This document shows positions 10,437 to 18,332 of a stretch of DNA of 64,000 nucleotides, in pieces. The DNA comes from Lunatimonas sp. (lineage in GTDB: Bacteria; Bacteroidota; Bacteroidia; Cytophagales; Cyclobacteriaceae), in assembly GCF_020832325.1 (NCBI RefSeq), contig NZ_JAFIEU010000047.1, forward strand, positions 124,001 through 188,000. Reading direction: 5' to 3'. Both the position numbers and the translations under genes were made by a program. The notes beneath the pieces are model-generated. The model ran no database searches. It was not told the DNA's origin and saw only the letters and a program-made list of their open reading frames with translations. The number at the start of each line of letters is the position of its first letter. Within the stretch, counting starts at the first letter, position 1.

Positions 10437-10933
10437 TAGAACAAAAAATAACACCTAAGAAACACCTCAAACATATATGGACTTATATATTGTTTTCATT
10501 TATTATGGTGCTTATCATGTTTTATGATTGGGCAAATAAAATTGAGAGCAACAACAAGGCTATATATATAATTTATTTTGTTTTTGGTACCGTTAGTATT
10601 ATTAATATCTATTTACATCTTGAATATTACTTTGCCAACAGAGGGGTTAAGTTGCAATATGATAGAGAGAAAGGAGAAATACGGTATCGTAGAAAAATAG
10701 TAGAGATTGTAATATCGCCTGAATCAGTAAAGAGTATTGAAATACACCAAAGCCGTTTTTTTAAGAAAAAGGGTGGTTTTCTTACAACAGATAATTATCA
10801 CTTTTATAAATTTATTTTATATGATGGAAAAAAGGTGGTAATAACAAGTTTGCTGTACCCCGGTTTTGAGTATAAATTAGAAGGTATCACGGAATTGAAA
10901 GAAAAAACAATTAGTTCAATATTATTTGATTAG
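10433..10933 (+). CDS. Predicted membrane immunity protein with PH-like C-terminal half
   Basis: A 166-residue protein whose ATG overlaps the stop of the RHS-B gene by four bases, so the two are translationally coupled. Two transmembrane helices lie at about residues 15-32 and 43-62. They are followed by a soluble beta-rich half (GVKLQYDREKGEIRYRRK...ILYDGKKVVITSLLYPG) that resembles bacterial PH-like domains. The gene is clearly more AT-rich than the RHS gene before it, which is typical of toxin/immunity tips that travel separately. Position is the main evidence for immunity. An inner-membrane location suggests that the cognate toxin acts at or across that membrane (inference). I cannot assign a named immunity family. 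Confidence 0.6.
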   Translation: MIEQKITPKKHLKHIWTYILFSFIMVLIMFYDWANKIESNNKAIYIIYFVFGTVSIINIYLHLEYYFANRGVKLQYDREKGEIRYRRKIVEIVISPESVKSIEIHQSRFFKKKGGFLTTDNYHFYKFILYDGKKVVITSLLYPGFEYKLEGITELKEKTISSILFD

Positions 10934-10955
10934 TTATCTGAATCGCGCCACATCT

Positions 10956-11035
10956 GGGTGTAGAATCGGCTACACCCTACTATTCCTAACCTGTTTTGCT
11001 TTCGTAATCACTTCAATTCTATTTGCAGTTATACG
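10956..11035. repeat. Twin-hairpin junction repeat, copy A (degenerate 3' half)
   Basis: First hairpin GGGTGTAG...CTACACCC (10956-10963 with 10970-10977, loop 6), then TATTCCTAA and a TCGTAAT block shared with the copies at 29042, 29171 and 32786. The second hairpin is eroded here. It lies just after an immunity gene and just before a decayed RHS fragment. T-runs are absent, so I do not read it as an ordinary terminator. Confidence 0.6.
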
Positions 11036-11072
11036 GGAAAATATTAGAATATTTAGCTAAAAATATAACCTG

Positions 11073-11384
11073 ATAAATTCCAGCTTTAAGTAGATCAGTA
11101 AGGCAGCGTCCGATATACCTAAATGTCGGCCCGATGACGATATCAGAACCGGGATATGTGTATATTTATCCCCTTGGCCGCCATGGTTCCTGGCCTAAGC
11201 CCCTACCACTTTGGGTTTAACAACCCGGTACGGTACAGTGACCCGATGGGTTTGATGGGGGATGATGCGGGAATGTGGGGTACGGGGAATACCTATGCGT
11301 CAAACTACTCCCAGAACCCGTTTGACCTTATGCCAAAGGCTGGCGGATTTACCGGCCCGGGGTCGGGGAATCACTGGTCTGATC
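11073..11384 (+). repeat. Decayed RHS fragment and core/pretoxin repeat, copy 2
   Basis: Bases 11073-11170 match pieces of 8797-8920 in the RHS-B gene (ATTCCAGCTT, then CTAAATGTCGGCCCGATGA) with internal deletions. The sequence then jumps directly to the core segment from 11180, which is near-identical to 9174-9380. This is the hallmark of a displaced toxin cassette that has kept only the recombination-proximal RHS sequence. Confidence 0.8.
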
Positions 11385-12124
11385 AGTATAGGGATCCCTA
11401 TCATAATTGGATGTCGATGGATACCGATGGATTCAGGGATTTCTATGGCCTTGACAATGGTTTTGGTAGAACCAATTTTGAAAGAGCTATGGAATTGACT
11501 GGGAGTTTTACGGGTATAGGATCATCTCAGGGGGCGAGTTTTTTTTATGGAGTCAATGGTATGGGGGACGGAAATGGGAATATTATCCCCGGAACGGAAG
11601 TCTATATTTTGTATCAGCATCTCACAGATAGCCGGCCATCTGGGGGGAGTAATAACGCCATCAACACCACGTTAAACTCATTTGGCGGTGTATTATCAGT
11701 ACCAGCTGGAACTATGTCGTTACGCGGATGGGGGCATGACATGCTTCTGAAGGAAGGCGAATGGCTTGGGAATAATGGAAGAATATATTCAACAAAGTTT
11801 TATGGGAGCAACAATTGGCTTTCGGGTACCCAAAATGCCTTTAGGGCAGCTGGTTCAGCTGCCAAAGCTGCGGGCAATGCCTTGGGTGGAATAGGCGTAG
11901 GCTTTGCCTTAGGATCAGCAATACAATCAACGAGAGACGGAAAAGATAACACATCCACTTGTGTTGACCTTACTATTACAGGAGGATTATTTATTGGAGG
12001 TTTAGCGGCGGGAATAACAGGGGCACCGGTCGTTGCTACATTTGGGATAATTTATGGAGTCTATCGCTTGACAGCTGGATCAAACGGCGATGCTTTAATT
12101 GATCAATATTTTGGATATCGATGA
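11156..12124 (+). CDS. Orphan RHS toxin cassette with Gly/Ala-rich hydrophobic end
   Basis: Displaced C-terminal cassette of 322 residues without signal peptide, DUF6443 or YD repeats. It opens inside the RHS core (VPGLSPYHFGFNNPVRYSDP), shares the pretoxin stretch with the expressed gene, and diverges after HWSD. The private part includes a YHNWMSMDTDGF segment. It ends in a strongly hydrophobic Gly/Ala-rich region (ALGGIGVGFALGS; GLFIGGLAAGITGAPVV), reminiscent of membrane-inserting toxins, but no family is recognised. The start at 11156 is only the first in-frame ATG and is probably not used. Function would require recombination into the gene at 5691. The last bases overlap the next start (ATGA). 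Confidence 0.6.
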   Translation: MCIFIPLAAMVPGLSPYHFGFNNPVRYSDPMGLMGDDAGMWGTGNTYASNYSQNPFDLMPKAGGFTGPGSGNHWSDQYRDPYHNWMSMDTDGFRDFYGLDNGFGRTNFERAMELTGSFTGIGSSQGASFFYGVNGMGDGNGNIIPGTEVYILYQHLTDSRPSGGSNNAINTTLNSFGGVLSVPAGTMSLRGWGHDMLLKEGEWLGNNGRIYSTKFYGSNNWLSGTQNAFRAAGSAAKAAGNALGGIGVGFALGSAIQSTRDGKDNTSTCVDLTITGGLFIGGLAAGITGAPVVATFGIIYGVYRLTAGSNGDALIDQYFGYR

Positions 12125-12528
12125 ATAAGAACATTTATACATATTTATACTGGTGTTTTTATAGCATGGTCAGGAAAAGAGCAGGTGACACAAGTCACCA
12201 AAGGGCTGCCGTTCTCTTTTCTATTAGTCAGTTTTTCTGGATTGTAATTATTGCTATATGGACATTTGTTCTGCTAAATAATGATGAATTTAAATATTTA
12301 AAGTCATATGACTTTCGAATCTTGTTTGCAATGATAATGCTAATTATCATAGGTATCAACTATTGGATTTTGCTTAGAGAAGATCGATATATAAAAATTA
12401 ATAATTTTTATAGTCAGAGCTGTTCAAAGCGAAAGGCTGGTCTATTTGGTATTCTGATAATCATATTAAGCTTCGCATTAGTTATCGCTTCAGGAATTGC
12501 ATTAAGTAAAACTATTAATGGTTGGTAA
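12121..12528 (+). CDS. Predicted polytopic membrane immunity protein
   Basis: A 135-residue protein coupled by a four-base overlap to the orphan toxin cassette. Three hydrophobic helices are visible (about residues 28-50, 62-82 and 106-128), joined by short basic loops (SQSCSKRKAG). The gene is AT-rich, like the other immunity candidates here. No named family is recognised. The position directly behind a toxin end with hydrophobic segments fits a membrane-embedded immunity protein against a membrane-active toxin (inference). Confidence 0.55.
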   Translation: MNKNIYTYLYWCFYSMVRKRAGDTSHQRAAVLFSISQFFWIVIIAIWTFVLLNNDEFKYLKSYDFRILFAMIMLIIIGINYWILLREDRYIKINNFYSQSCSKRKAGLFGILIIILSFALVIASGIALSKTINGW

Positions 12529-12561
12529 TAAAATCACTTATCTGTTCAACTGTGAGGCTAA

Positions 12562-12848
12562 ACACAACAGCTGTATGAAATCGCATTCAGAACCTTCGGT
12601 CCATATCTGCTCAGGTTCAATCATATAGACCAACACATTTGCCGCCATGGTTCCGGGCTTAAGCCCCTACCATTTTGGGTTCAACAACCCGGTGCGGTAC
12701 AGTGACCCGATGGGATTGATGGGGGATGATGCAGGAATGTGGGGTACGGGGAATACCTATGCATCAAACTACTCCCAGAATCCCTTTGACCTTATGCCAA
12801 AGGCTGGCGGATTTACCGGCCCGGGTTCGGGACATCACTGGTCTGATA
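12562..12848 (+). repeat. Decayed RHS fragment and core/pretoxin repeat, copy 3
   Basis: Bases 12562-12643 match the RHS core DNA around 9095-9170 with substitutions (ACAGCTGTATGAAA; GGTTCAATCATATAGACC). They are followed by the near-identical core/pretoxin block from 12644. Together with copies 1 and 2 this gives three interchangeable toxin ends in one locus. Confidence 0.8.
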
Positions 12849-13510
12849 GGATTGGGAATTCAGATTGGTCCATGTGGGGAGGTAGCCAAATGTACAAAGA
12901 TGGGTTGGCAAGTGGAGCCATTGAATATGGAGGTAAATTTTACAATATCGATGGAGATGGAAACCGGGGGGATCCATATGAAGAGAGAAATGGAAGGCTA
13001 GGCTATTGGGTGGATTACACTACCACCACTGTATCTGGTAATTACTTAGGCGGATCACTCACCCTATCAGCAAAACCATCTCAATGGGTTAATGTTGAAT
13101 CAAATAGCGGGAGGGATCAAACTGCTGTTAATCTACCAAGCCTAAATCATAATTATGTTATTGATGGGCCTCAATTTGTCGGGGGAGATATACCGTTTAT
13201 ACCCGGCCCAGGAAATGTCAAAGGAGGCTACACGTTGTACAGAGCAATAGCCAAGGACGGAAAAACATATTGGGGTATTACTAAGGATATTGTGAGAAGG
13301 GGTAAACAACATGGAGAACGATTTGCTATGGGATTGGATGAAGTATATACAAATTTGTCGAAAGGAGCTGCAAGGGGATTAGAGCAGCTTAAGATTGACC
13401 AGCATGGGTTGAAAAATTTAGATAATATCATAAACAGTATAAGTACGAGAAAACCCAAATTGGCTGAATATTACCGGGAAGCAATAAAGTATCTAAAAGA
13501 ATTACAATAG
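12647..13510 (+). CDS. Orphan RHS toxin cassette with GIY-YIG-like nuclease end
   Basis: A displaced cassette of about 287 residues that starts within the RHS core and shares the pretoxin stretch up to HWSD. The C-terminal ~90 residues read GYTLYRAIAKDGKTYWGITK, then DIVRRGKQH, and later ARGLEQLKIDQHG. This order (Tyr strand, Y.GIT, basic helix with Arg, then the E of GLEQ) fits the GIY-YIG endonuclease fold found at the tips of other polymorphic toxins. It would cut nucleic acid in a target cell (family knowledge). The upstream half (WSDRIGNSDWSMWGG onward) is unassigned. A one-base gap separates it from an Imm26-like gene, which supports the toxin reading. It lacks the N-terminal RHS parts, so it is presumably silent. 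Confidence 0.65.
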   Translation: MVPGLSPYHFGFNNPVRYSDPMGLMGDDAGMWGTGNTYASNYSQNPFDLMPKAGGFTGPGSGHHWSDRIGNSDWSMWGGSQMYKDGLASGAIEYGGKFYNIDGDGNRGDPYEERNGRLGYWVDYTTTTVSGNYLGGSLTLSAKPSQWVNVESNSGRDQTAVNLPSLNHNYVIDGPQFVGGDIPFIPGPGNVKGGYTLYRAIAKDGKTYWGITKDIVRRGKQHGERFAMGLDEVYTNLSKGAARGLEQLKIDQHGLKNLDNIINSISTRKPKLAEYYREAIKYLKELQ

Positions 13511-13511
13511 T

Positions 13512-14132
13512 ATGGCAAGAAGACTAAAACACGGAGATATTCTCCAAATTCCTTTACCGAAGAACCTTGGTTTTGCCTACGGAAGATACCTTGATCTTGA
13601 GGAGTTATTTCCTCCGCCAGAACCACCTCGATTATCTGATTTGATTAAGATATTTAATTATAAAACCCCTACCAATGAATATAATCTTAAAGAGATGGAA
13701 AGTAGCGGATATCTTATGCAGCCGCTACTGGTAAGTGGTCTACCGCCGACAATAAAAAAAGGTATTTGGCATATTCTAGATGAAAAAGCTTTTTCAGAAG
13801 ACAATCGGATCCCACATTTCAGCCGGCATGAGAATTGGATTTCAGATGATATAAATGATAATTGGTATTTTTGCGTTGATGCCAATTCACAAAAAAAAGT
13901 CAGATCCACTTATGACGACGTAAAGCACCTTTCGAGATTGGCAGCTGATGGCACTGGAATAATTGAATTAAAGATAGCATTGACCTTTTTAATCCAAGAT
14001 GGAAAAAGAATTGAGGACTACTTTGATTTGGATGAATATTATGAGAAAGCCACCTTTGAGGCAGTAAAAGCTACCCCACCTTATTATCTCTTACCGAAAG
14101 AAATAAGAGATAAGGCCTTGAATTCGCAATAA
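13512..14132 (+). CDS. Imm26-like immunity protein
   Basis: A 206-residue soluble protein without signal peptide. Its N-terminus HGDILQIPLPKNLGFAYGRY matches the GD..xIPL...YGR signature of the Imm26 immunity family (from memory, not searched). The remainder is unassigned and somewhat longer than a minimal Imm26 domain. It starts one base after the GIY-YIG-like cassette. A cytoplasmic immunity protein fits a nuclease target in the cytoplasm. AT-rich composition matches the other immunity genes of the island. Confidence 0.6.
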   Translation: MARRLKHGDILQIPLPKNLGFAYGRYLDLEELFPPPEPPRLSDLIKIFNYKTPTNEYNLKEMESSGYLMQPLLVSGLPPTIKKGIWHILDEKAFSEDNRIPHFSRHENWISDDINDNWYFCVDANSQKKVRSTYDDVKHLSRLAADGTGIIELKIALTFLIQDGKRIEDYFDLDEYYEKATFEAVKATPPYYLLPKEIRDKALNSQ

Positions 14133-14148
14133 CTTTGATAATCCTGGT

Positions 14149-14444
14149 ATGGACTATAAAAATCTTAGAATATTAATTGACGTTGGTCATAAAGTTAATG
14201 AGAATGATCTGAATTTGCGTTACACTTTGGCGGATACAATTGAAGCAAGAGGGATTGGGGATGTTTGGGATGAAGGAATGGGAGAAAATTATATTGAAAT
14301 TAATGTGGAGCTGGATTCCACAAGGTTCTGCTTTTAGAAAAGCCTTACGTTGAGCGTCTAGCCCATTTCCTTCAGTCGGATCCCCAAGGAAATCAGTACC
14401 AAACTCAAACTAATTTTGTTAAACTGTTTACAATACATTTATAG
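14149..14444 (+). pseudogene. Frameshifted second immunity-like gene
   Basis: The frame from ATG 14149 gives 62 residues (TLADTIEARGIGDVWDEGMG, then NYIEINVEL) and stops early at 14335-14337. A neighbouring frame continues in protein-like sequence from about 14316 (FHKVLLLEKPYVERLAHFLQ) to a stop at 14442-14444, so one indel near 14316 would restore a protein of about 97 residues. The layout of an N-terminal beta strand, a helix, then G-G-DVWDEG-G is seen in several small immunity proteins. It may be a leftover partner of a lost toxin. The frameshift could also be chance, since the 3' stretch is short. Confidence 0.4.
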
Positions 14445-15176
14445 TTGATATAATAATAAAATGAATTTAAATTGACTTTTATTGGTTTTCGTTAAAATAA
14501 AATTTAACCTTACCACTGTTTACTAAAACCTACAGCTTACTTCCAAGGTATCAATTGAAAAAAAATAAGTTATCACTATTTGTTTTAAAATATTTTCCAT
14601 TTATATTTCGTACAAATAATCATGGAGCTGCCAAGGTATAGAAGCATCATCATTTTATTTTTGATAGTGACCTTTTAAATCGTATCTGCTTCAATAATTT
14701 AGTAAGAAATTTTTACTCACTTTTAATTTTCAAGGGTATGGTTCCTTGTTTGTATTTGTTAGGTAGTGTCCTAACTCTATTAAGAGAATTTGAATCTATT
14801 TCGCTCCTGAACATTGAGTCAGGATCCTTTTCACTTAGACCATATATAAATGATATTTCCGGAGAGACCTACTGGCCTCCGGGAGTTTAGTAGCAAGATT
14901 CGAAGTGTTGTAAAAAAATATGCAGCCTTTTTTGCATCGAGTGAATAGCAAGTAGTTAAACACAATCTCCTTAGGGTTCTGTTCCAAGAATTTAAAAACT
15001 CGTAGAAGTTTAATCAGAGGTGTTGTTTACGCTTGACCGGTATCCGGTATCTATATATTAACAGTTCAACATTCTCCGTCAACGCAATCTTCTTTAGGAT
15101 TCTTGCTACCCAATTTTAGTTGGTAGGGTACACTATATGAGATGGTTCAATATGACACCATAACCAATTACAAAAA
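14445..15176. other. AT-rich spacer between the two RHS modules
   Basis: No convincing coding sequence on either strand. The sequence is AT-rich with scattered short inverted repeats, the clearest being CTACC.AA...TTGGTAG at 15106-15126, about 50 bases before the next start. It could hold the module 2 promoter, but I find no good match to the Bacteroidota TAnnTTTG element at a suitable place. Confidence 0.5.
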
Positions 15177-16139
15177 ATGTATATGAGCAATCGCATCCAA
15201 GCAAAGAGATCTCTGATTTTTAGTATTTTATTGATAATCATCGGGTTTCCCTCATTTTCTCAGACATCCTCCGTTATCATTCCGTCAAATATCTCAACCG
15301 GGAGCCTAGAGAAGAACCTGTTGTTTTATGCACAAACCAGGTATTCCGTTTCGCAACAGGGTGCAGCTACCGTATCACTCCCCATGATGTTTGACGGAAG
15401 GTTTCTTCCTAATGGGACTACTGTTGGCGTGAGCGAGTCCAATCCTACAATAATTCTAATTGAAGATTTACCGAATGCCCACACTCAGGCAGGTGCATGG
15501 ATAGGATGGAGTAGTCGGGGCTGGAACCCTTCAAAGTTCAAAATTGAAATATTCAATATACATAACGGTGCAAATCAGTGGATCGAATTAGCTGACGTGT
15601 CCGGATATACAGTAAGGCACTTTATGGTACCAGTCACACCAGCAAATATTGGAAAAATAAGATTTACTTTTTATCAGGCTACGGGGACTAATGGCAGAAT
15701 GCAGCTGAGCGAGTTGTTCTTTATCCATCCGGAGGCTGTACATGCCTATGATGGACTCCTCCTACAGCAAAACGCAAATGGGAATGTGGGAATTGGCGTC
15801 CCCAATCCCTCGCACAGGTTGGAGGTCAATGGGACTGTCAGGGCCAAGGAGGTGAGGCTGGAAGCCAACAACTGGCCGGACTATGTGTTTCGAGAAGAAT
15901 ATCGGCTAATGCCGCTTGACGAGCTTAGGGGATTCATTGGTAGGCACGGCCATCTACCAGGTGTTCCAAGTGAGGCCGAGGTGGTCAAACATGGCGTTCA
16001 GGTTGGCTATTTAAATACCGTTTTGTTAAAGAAAATCGAAGAACTTACCCTATATGCAATCTCCCAAGAGGAACGTGTAGAAAGCCTGATCCAAACGGTA
16101 AAGTTGCTTGAAAACCGATTGGAGAAAGTAGAAAAATGA
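15177..16139 (+). CDS. Secreted fibre-like protein with lectin-like N-terminal domain (RHS module 2)
   Basis: A 320-residue protein with a Sec signal peptide ending FPSFSQ (about residue 29). Residues 30-190 form a beta-rich domain with Trp/Gly-rich strands (GAWIGWSSRGWNPSKF) that looks like a discoidin/F5-8-type or other carbohydrate-binding jelly roll, without firm assignment. A GNVGIGVPNPSHRLEVNGTV junction follows. The conserved end module (WPDYVFREEYRLMPL, HLPGVPSEAEV, KKIEELTLYAIS) and a long C-terminal coiled coil finish the protein. Only that last module is shared with the proteins at 1 and 16192, so the N-terminal domains are exchangeable heads. It is likely displayed at the cell surface as part of the RHS machine (inference). 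Confidence 0.7.
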   Translation: MYMSNRIQAKRSLIFSILLIIIGFPSFSQTSSVIIPSNISTGSLEKNLLFYAQTRYSVSQQGAATVSLPMMFDGRFLPNGTTVGVSESNPTIILIEDLPNAHTQAGAWIGWSSRGWNPSKFKIEIFNIHNGANQWIELADVSGYTVRHFMVPVTPANIGKIRFTFYQATGTNGRMQLSELFFIHPEAVHAYDGLLLQQNANGNVGIGVPNPSHRLEVNGTVRAKEVRLEANNWPDYVFREEYRLMPLDELRGFIGRHGHLPGVPSEAEVVKHGVQVGYLNTVLLKKIEELTLYAISQEERVESLIQTVKLLENRLEKVEK

Positions 16140-16191
16140 TAAAGCGAATCATTTGTTTACTTGTTTTTTGGGATAAATCAAACCATATAAA

Positions 16192-17028
16192 ATGAACTTT
16201 GAAATACAATTGAAAAAATCGGTTTTCCCCAAGTTGATGGTTTTTCTTTTGATGGGACAGCTAACAGTTGGGATCGTCCTAGGGCAGTCAAATCATTTTC
16301 CTGCTACGGGAAATGTCGGGCTGGGATTAACAAATCCGTCGGCACAGTTGCACATGTTGCGCGGGGCAACTACGCCGACATATCCCAGCGGAAACAGTCG
16401 AGGTGATATACATCAGCTTTTTACAGCAGGAAACAATGCCATTGAGATCGGTAACGCCCGTGGAACCAATAACCGAAGAGCTTGGATACTGGCCCGACAT
16501 AATGACGTCGCGGGATTCGGAACTGAATTGAGTACTTTACACCTTCAGCCAAGTGTAGGTTCCTCGGCATCCTATAGGGGAGTAAGCATTGGATATCCCG
16601 CTTCGGGTGTGCTACCGGCAGGAACTCATTTGGCTGTAAATGGGAAAGTTGGGATTGGCACGTTATCTCCGGCCGAGATGCTTGAAGTCAACGGCACAAT
16701 AAAAAGCAAGGAAGTAAACGTAACAGCTTCTGGCTGGCCGGACTACGTATTCAAATCGGACTATAACCTAATGCCCCTAAGTGAAGTAGAAGGATTCATC
16801 CATCAAAATGGCCACCTTCCCAATATCCCCAACGAAGCAGAGGTGATGGCCAACGGGGTTAATCTCGGGGAGATCAATGCCAAACTTCTTGAAAAGGTGG
16901 AGGAACTCACACTATATCTGATTGAGCAAAGGAACGAACTGGAATCACAGAAGCTGATAATCATGGAACAATCCAAAAATATCGAGCTGCTGCTACACCA
17001 AACGGGAAACTATTCCATAAGAGAATGA
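16192..17028 (+). CDS. Secreted fibre-like protein (RHS module 2)
   Basis: A 278-residue protein with signal peptide (to VLGQ, about residue 32). It has GNVGLGLTNPSAQLHML and GKVGIGTLSPAEMLEVNGT motifs and the end module WPDYVFKSDYNLMPL...KVEELTLYLIEQ followed by coiled coil. It is the direct counterpart of the partial gene at 1: the DNA for the end module (16728-16870) is almost identical to 604-745, whereas the middle domains differ. Its stop overlaps the start of the barrel gene at 17025 by four bases, so the two are co-translated. The stretch GNARGTNNRRAWILARHND between the motifs is typical of fibre-like beta-helix segments. Confidence 0.75.
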   Translation: MNFEIQLKKSVFPKLMVFLLMGQLTVGIVLGQSNHFPATGNVGLGLTNPSAQLHMLRGATTPTYPSGNSRGDIHQLFTAGNNAIEIGNARGTNNRRAWILARHNDVAGFGTELSTLHLQPSVGSSASYRGVSIGYPASGVLPAGTHLAVNGKVGIGTLSPAEMLEVNGTIKSKEVNVTASGWPDYVFKSDYNLMPLSEVEGFIHQNGHLPNIPNEAEVMANGVNLGEINAKLLEKVEELTLYLIEQRNELESQKLIIMEQSKNIELLLHQTGNYSIRE

Positions 17029-18323
17029 TCCTAAAGTCCTACATATGGCTGCTCTTTTTCATTCTTGGAGGCAATATGGTATTTGCCCAAGTGGACGTAT
17101 ACTTACCTGATTCCATCTCGGTCCTTGACCCTACGCTAGACTCTCTACAGATTAACAGGATTAAAAGATATTCCTTGGACTCGCTACGGACTAATATGCT
17201 TAAAAATAACCCGTGGGACTCCGTTTCGATCTACCGTCCTGATTCTTTGACTTCGAAAGTAATTATTAAGCCACGAAAGGCTATTGATCCTATTTTGACT
17301 TCAAGCCAGAGGTACAAGCAGGTACTACCTGATAAAAATAGTTTACCCATTCCAACTCTTGACACTAAGTTGGGTAAAGATAGGATTACTGGAATCCAAA
17401 AAGGAATTTATCCTCAACTCCAGCCTGAGTTACCCGATCTGAAAGCGTCTGTGCTGAAATTGAAGGGCAATAGGCCGGAACTGGAAAAACTTTCGGCCAC
17501 TGAAAATTATTCACAAGATTTAATACAAATCCGTAACACGGCTGACAGTTTCTCCAACTACAATGGGGATTCGCTTTTGAGCTCATTTTTGGAGGAAGCG
17601 GAAGAAAGAGCTACCGGGGTATTACTTGCCGAAATTGGAGAGTTTCCTTCGGAAAACGCTGGAATACCAGACGTGACTAGTCTCACTGAATCCCAAAATT
17701 CCATTGAAGACTACCATGCCAACCGAATTCTTGAAAAATCCAAACAGGCCAACCATTTTGAAAACAGGGCACTAGTCGATCAGCAGAGGCAAAAACTGGA
17801 TGCGTTGAAGCATAAATATAGCCATGTGCCGGATTCGAGAGGGCTAGATTCGCTTGTGAAGAAAACCAGTATTGCACATCTCTCTTTGTTCGAAAGGTTG
17901 GAATATGGGGGGATGCTTCGCAACCCTTCCGCAAAGCCTTTTCAGCTTGAACTGAATCCATTTGTCGGATATAGGATCAACAAGCTTTTTGTCGCTGGAG
18001 CGGGAGCATGGGTGCAGCTGATGCCGGGGAGTGACAGCCATGCGAAGTACACTGGAATTTCGTTTTACGCCATGCATAAGGTACGTAAAAGTATGTATGC
18101 AACGGTCGGTTATGATATTTCGGAAACGAAAAGAAACCCTGCGGAAAATAAAAGTATCAAGGGATCAAAAATTTGGGCGGGCGTTGGCACCGATACGACC
18201 CTGTTTAGGACGATATCTCTGAGGTCCCAAGTAACCTACGGTTTCACACAGTTGACCAAGGCCAATAAAGACGAATTTCAGTCCCCTTGGGCCGTTTTTT
18301 TCGGAATTGTACATTTTAAATAA
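17025..18323 (+). CDS. Coiled-coil plus predicted outer-membrane barrel protein (RHS module 2)
   Basis: A 432-residue protein with signal peptide MILKSYIWLLFFILGG...FAQ. The region up to about residue 270 is hydrophilic with Asp/Ser-rich (LDSLQINRIKRYSLDSL) and later coiled-coil stretches. The motif LKHKYSHVPDSRGLDS follows. The last 130 residues alternate as beta strands (PFQLELNPFVGYRINKLFVA...SPWAVFFGIVHFK), consistent with a small outer-membrane barrel. Counterpart of the protein at 1038, with low overall similarity but the same plan and position. The gene overlaps the fibre gene by four bases and lies nine bases before RHS-A, so the module is one transcription unit. Confidence 0.7.
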   Translation: MILKSYIWLLFFILGGNMVFAQVDVYLPDSISVLDPTLDSLQINRIKRYSLDSLRTNMLKNNPWDSVSIYRPDSLTSKVIIKPRKAIDPILTSSQRYKQVLPDKNSLPIPTLDTKLGKDRITGIQKGIYPQLQPELPDLKASVLKLKGNRPELEKLSATENYSQDLIQIRNTADSFSNYNGDSLLSSFLEEAEERATGVLLAEIGEFPSENAGIPDVTSLTESQNSIEDYHANRILEKSKQANHFENRALVDQQRQKLDALKHKYSHVPDSRGLDSLVKKTSIAHLSLFERLEYGGMLRNPSAKPFQLELNPFVGYRINKLFVAGAGAWVQLMPGSDSHAKYTGISFYAMHKVRKSMYATVGYDISETKRNPAENKSIKGSKIWAGVGTDTTLFRTISLRSQVTYGFTQLTKANKDEFQSPWAVFFGIVHFK

Positions 18324-18332
18324 CACATATAC

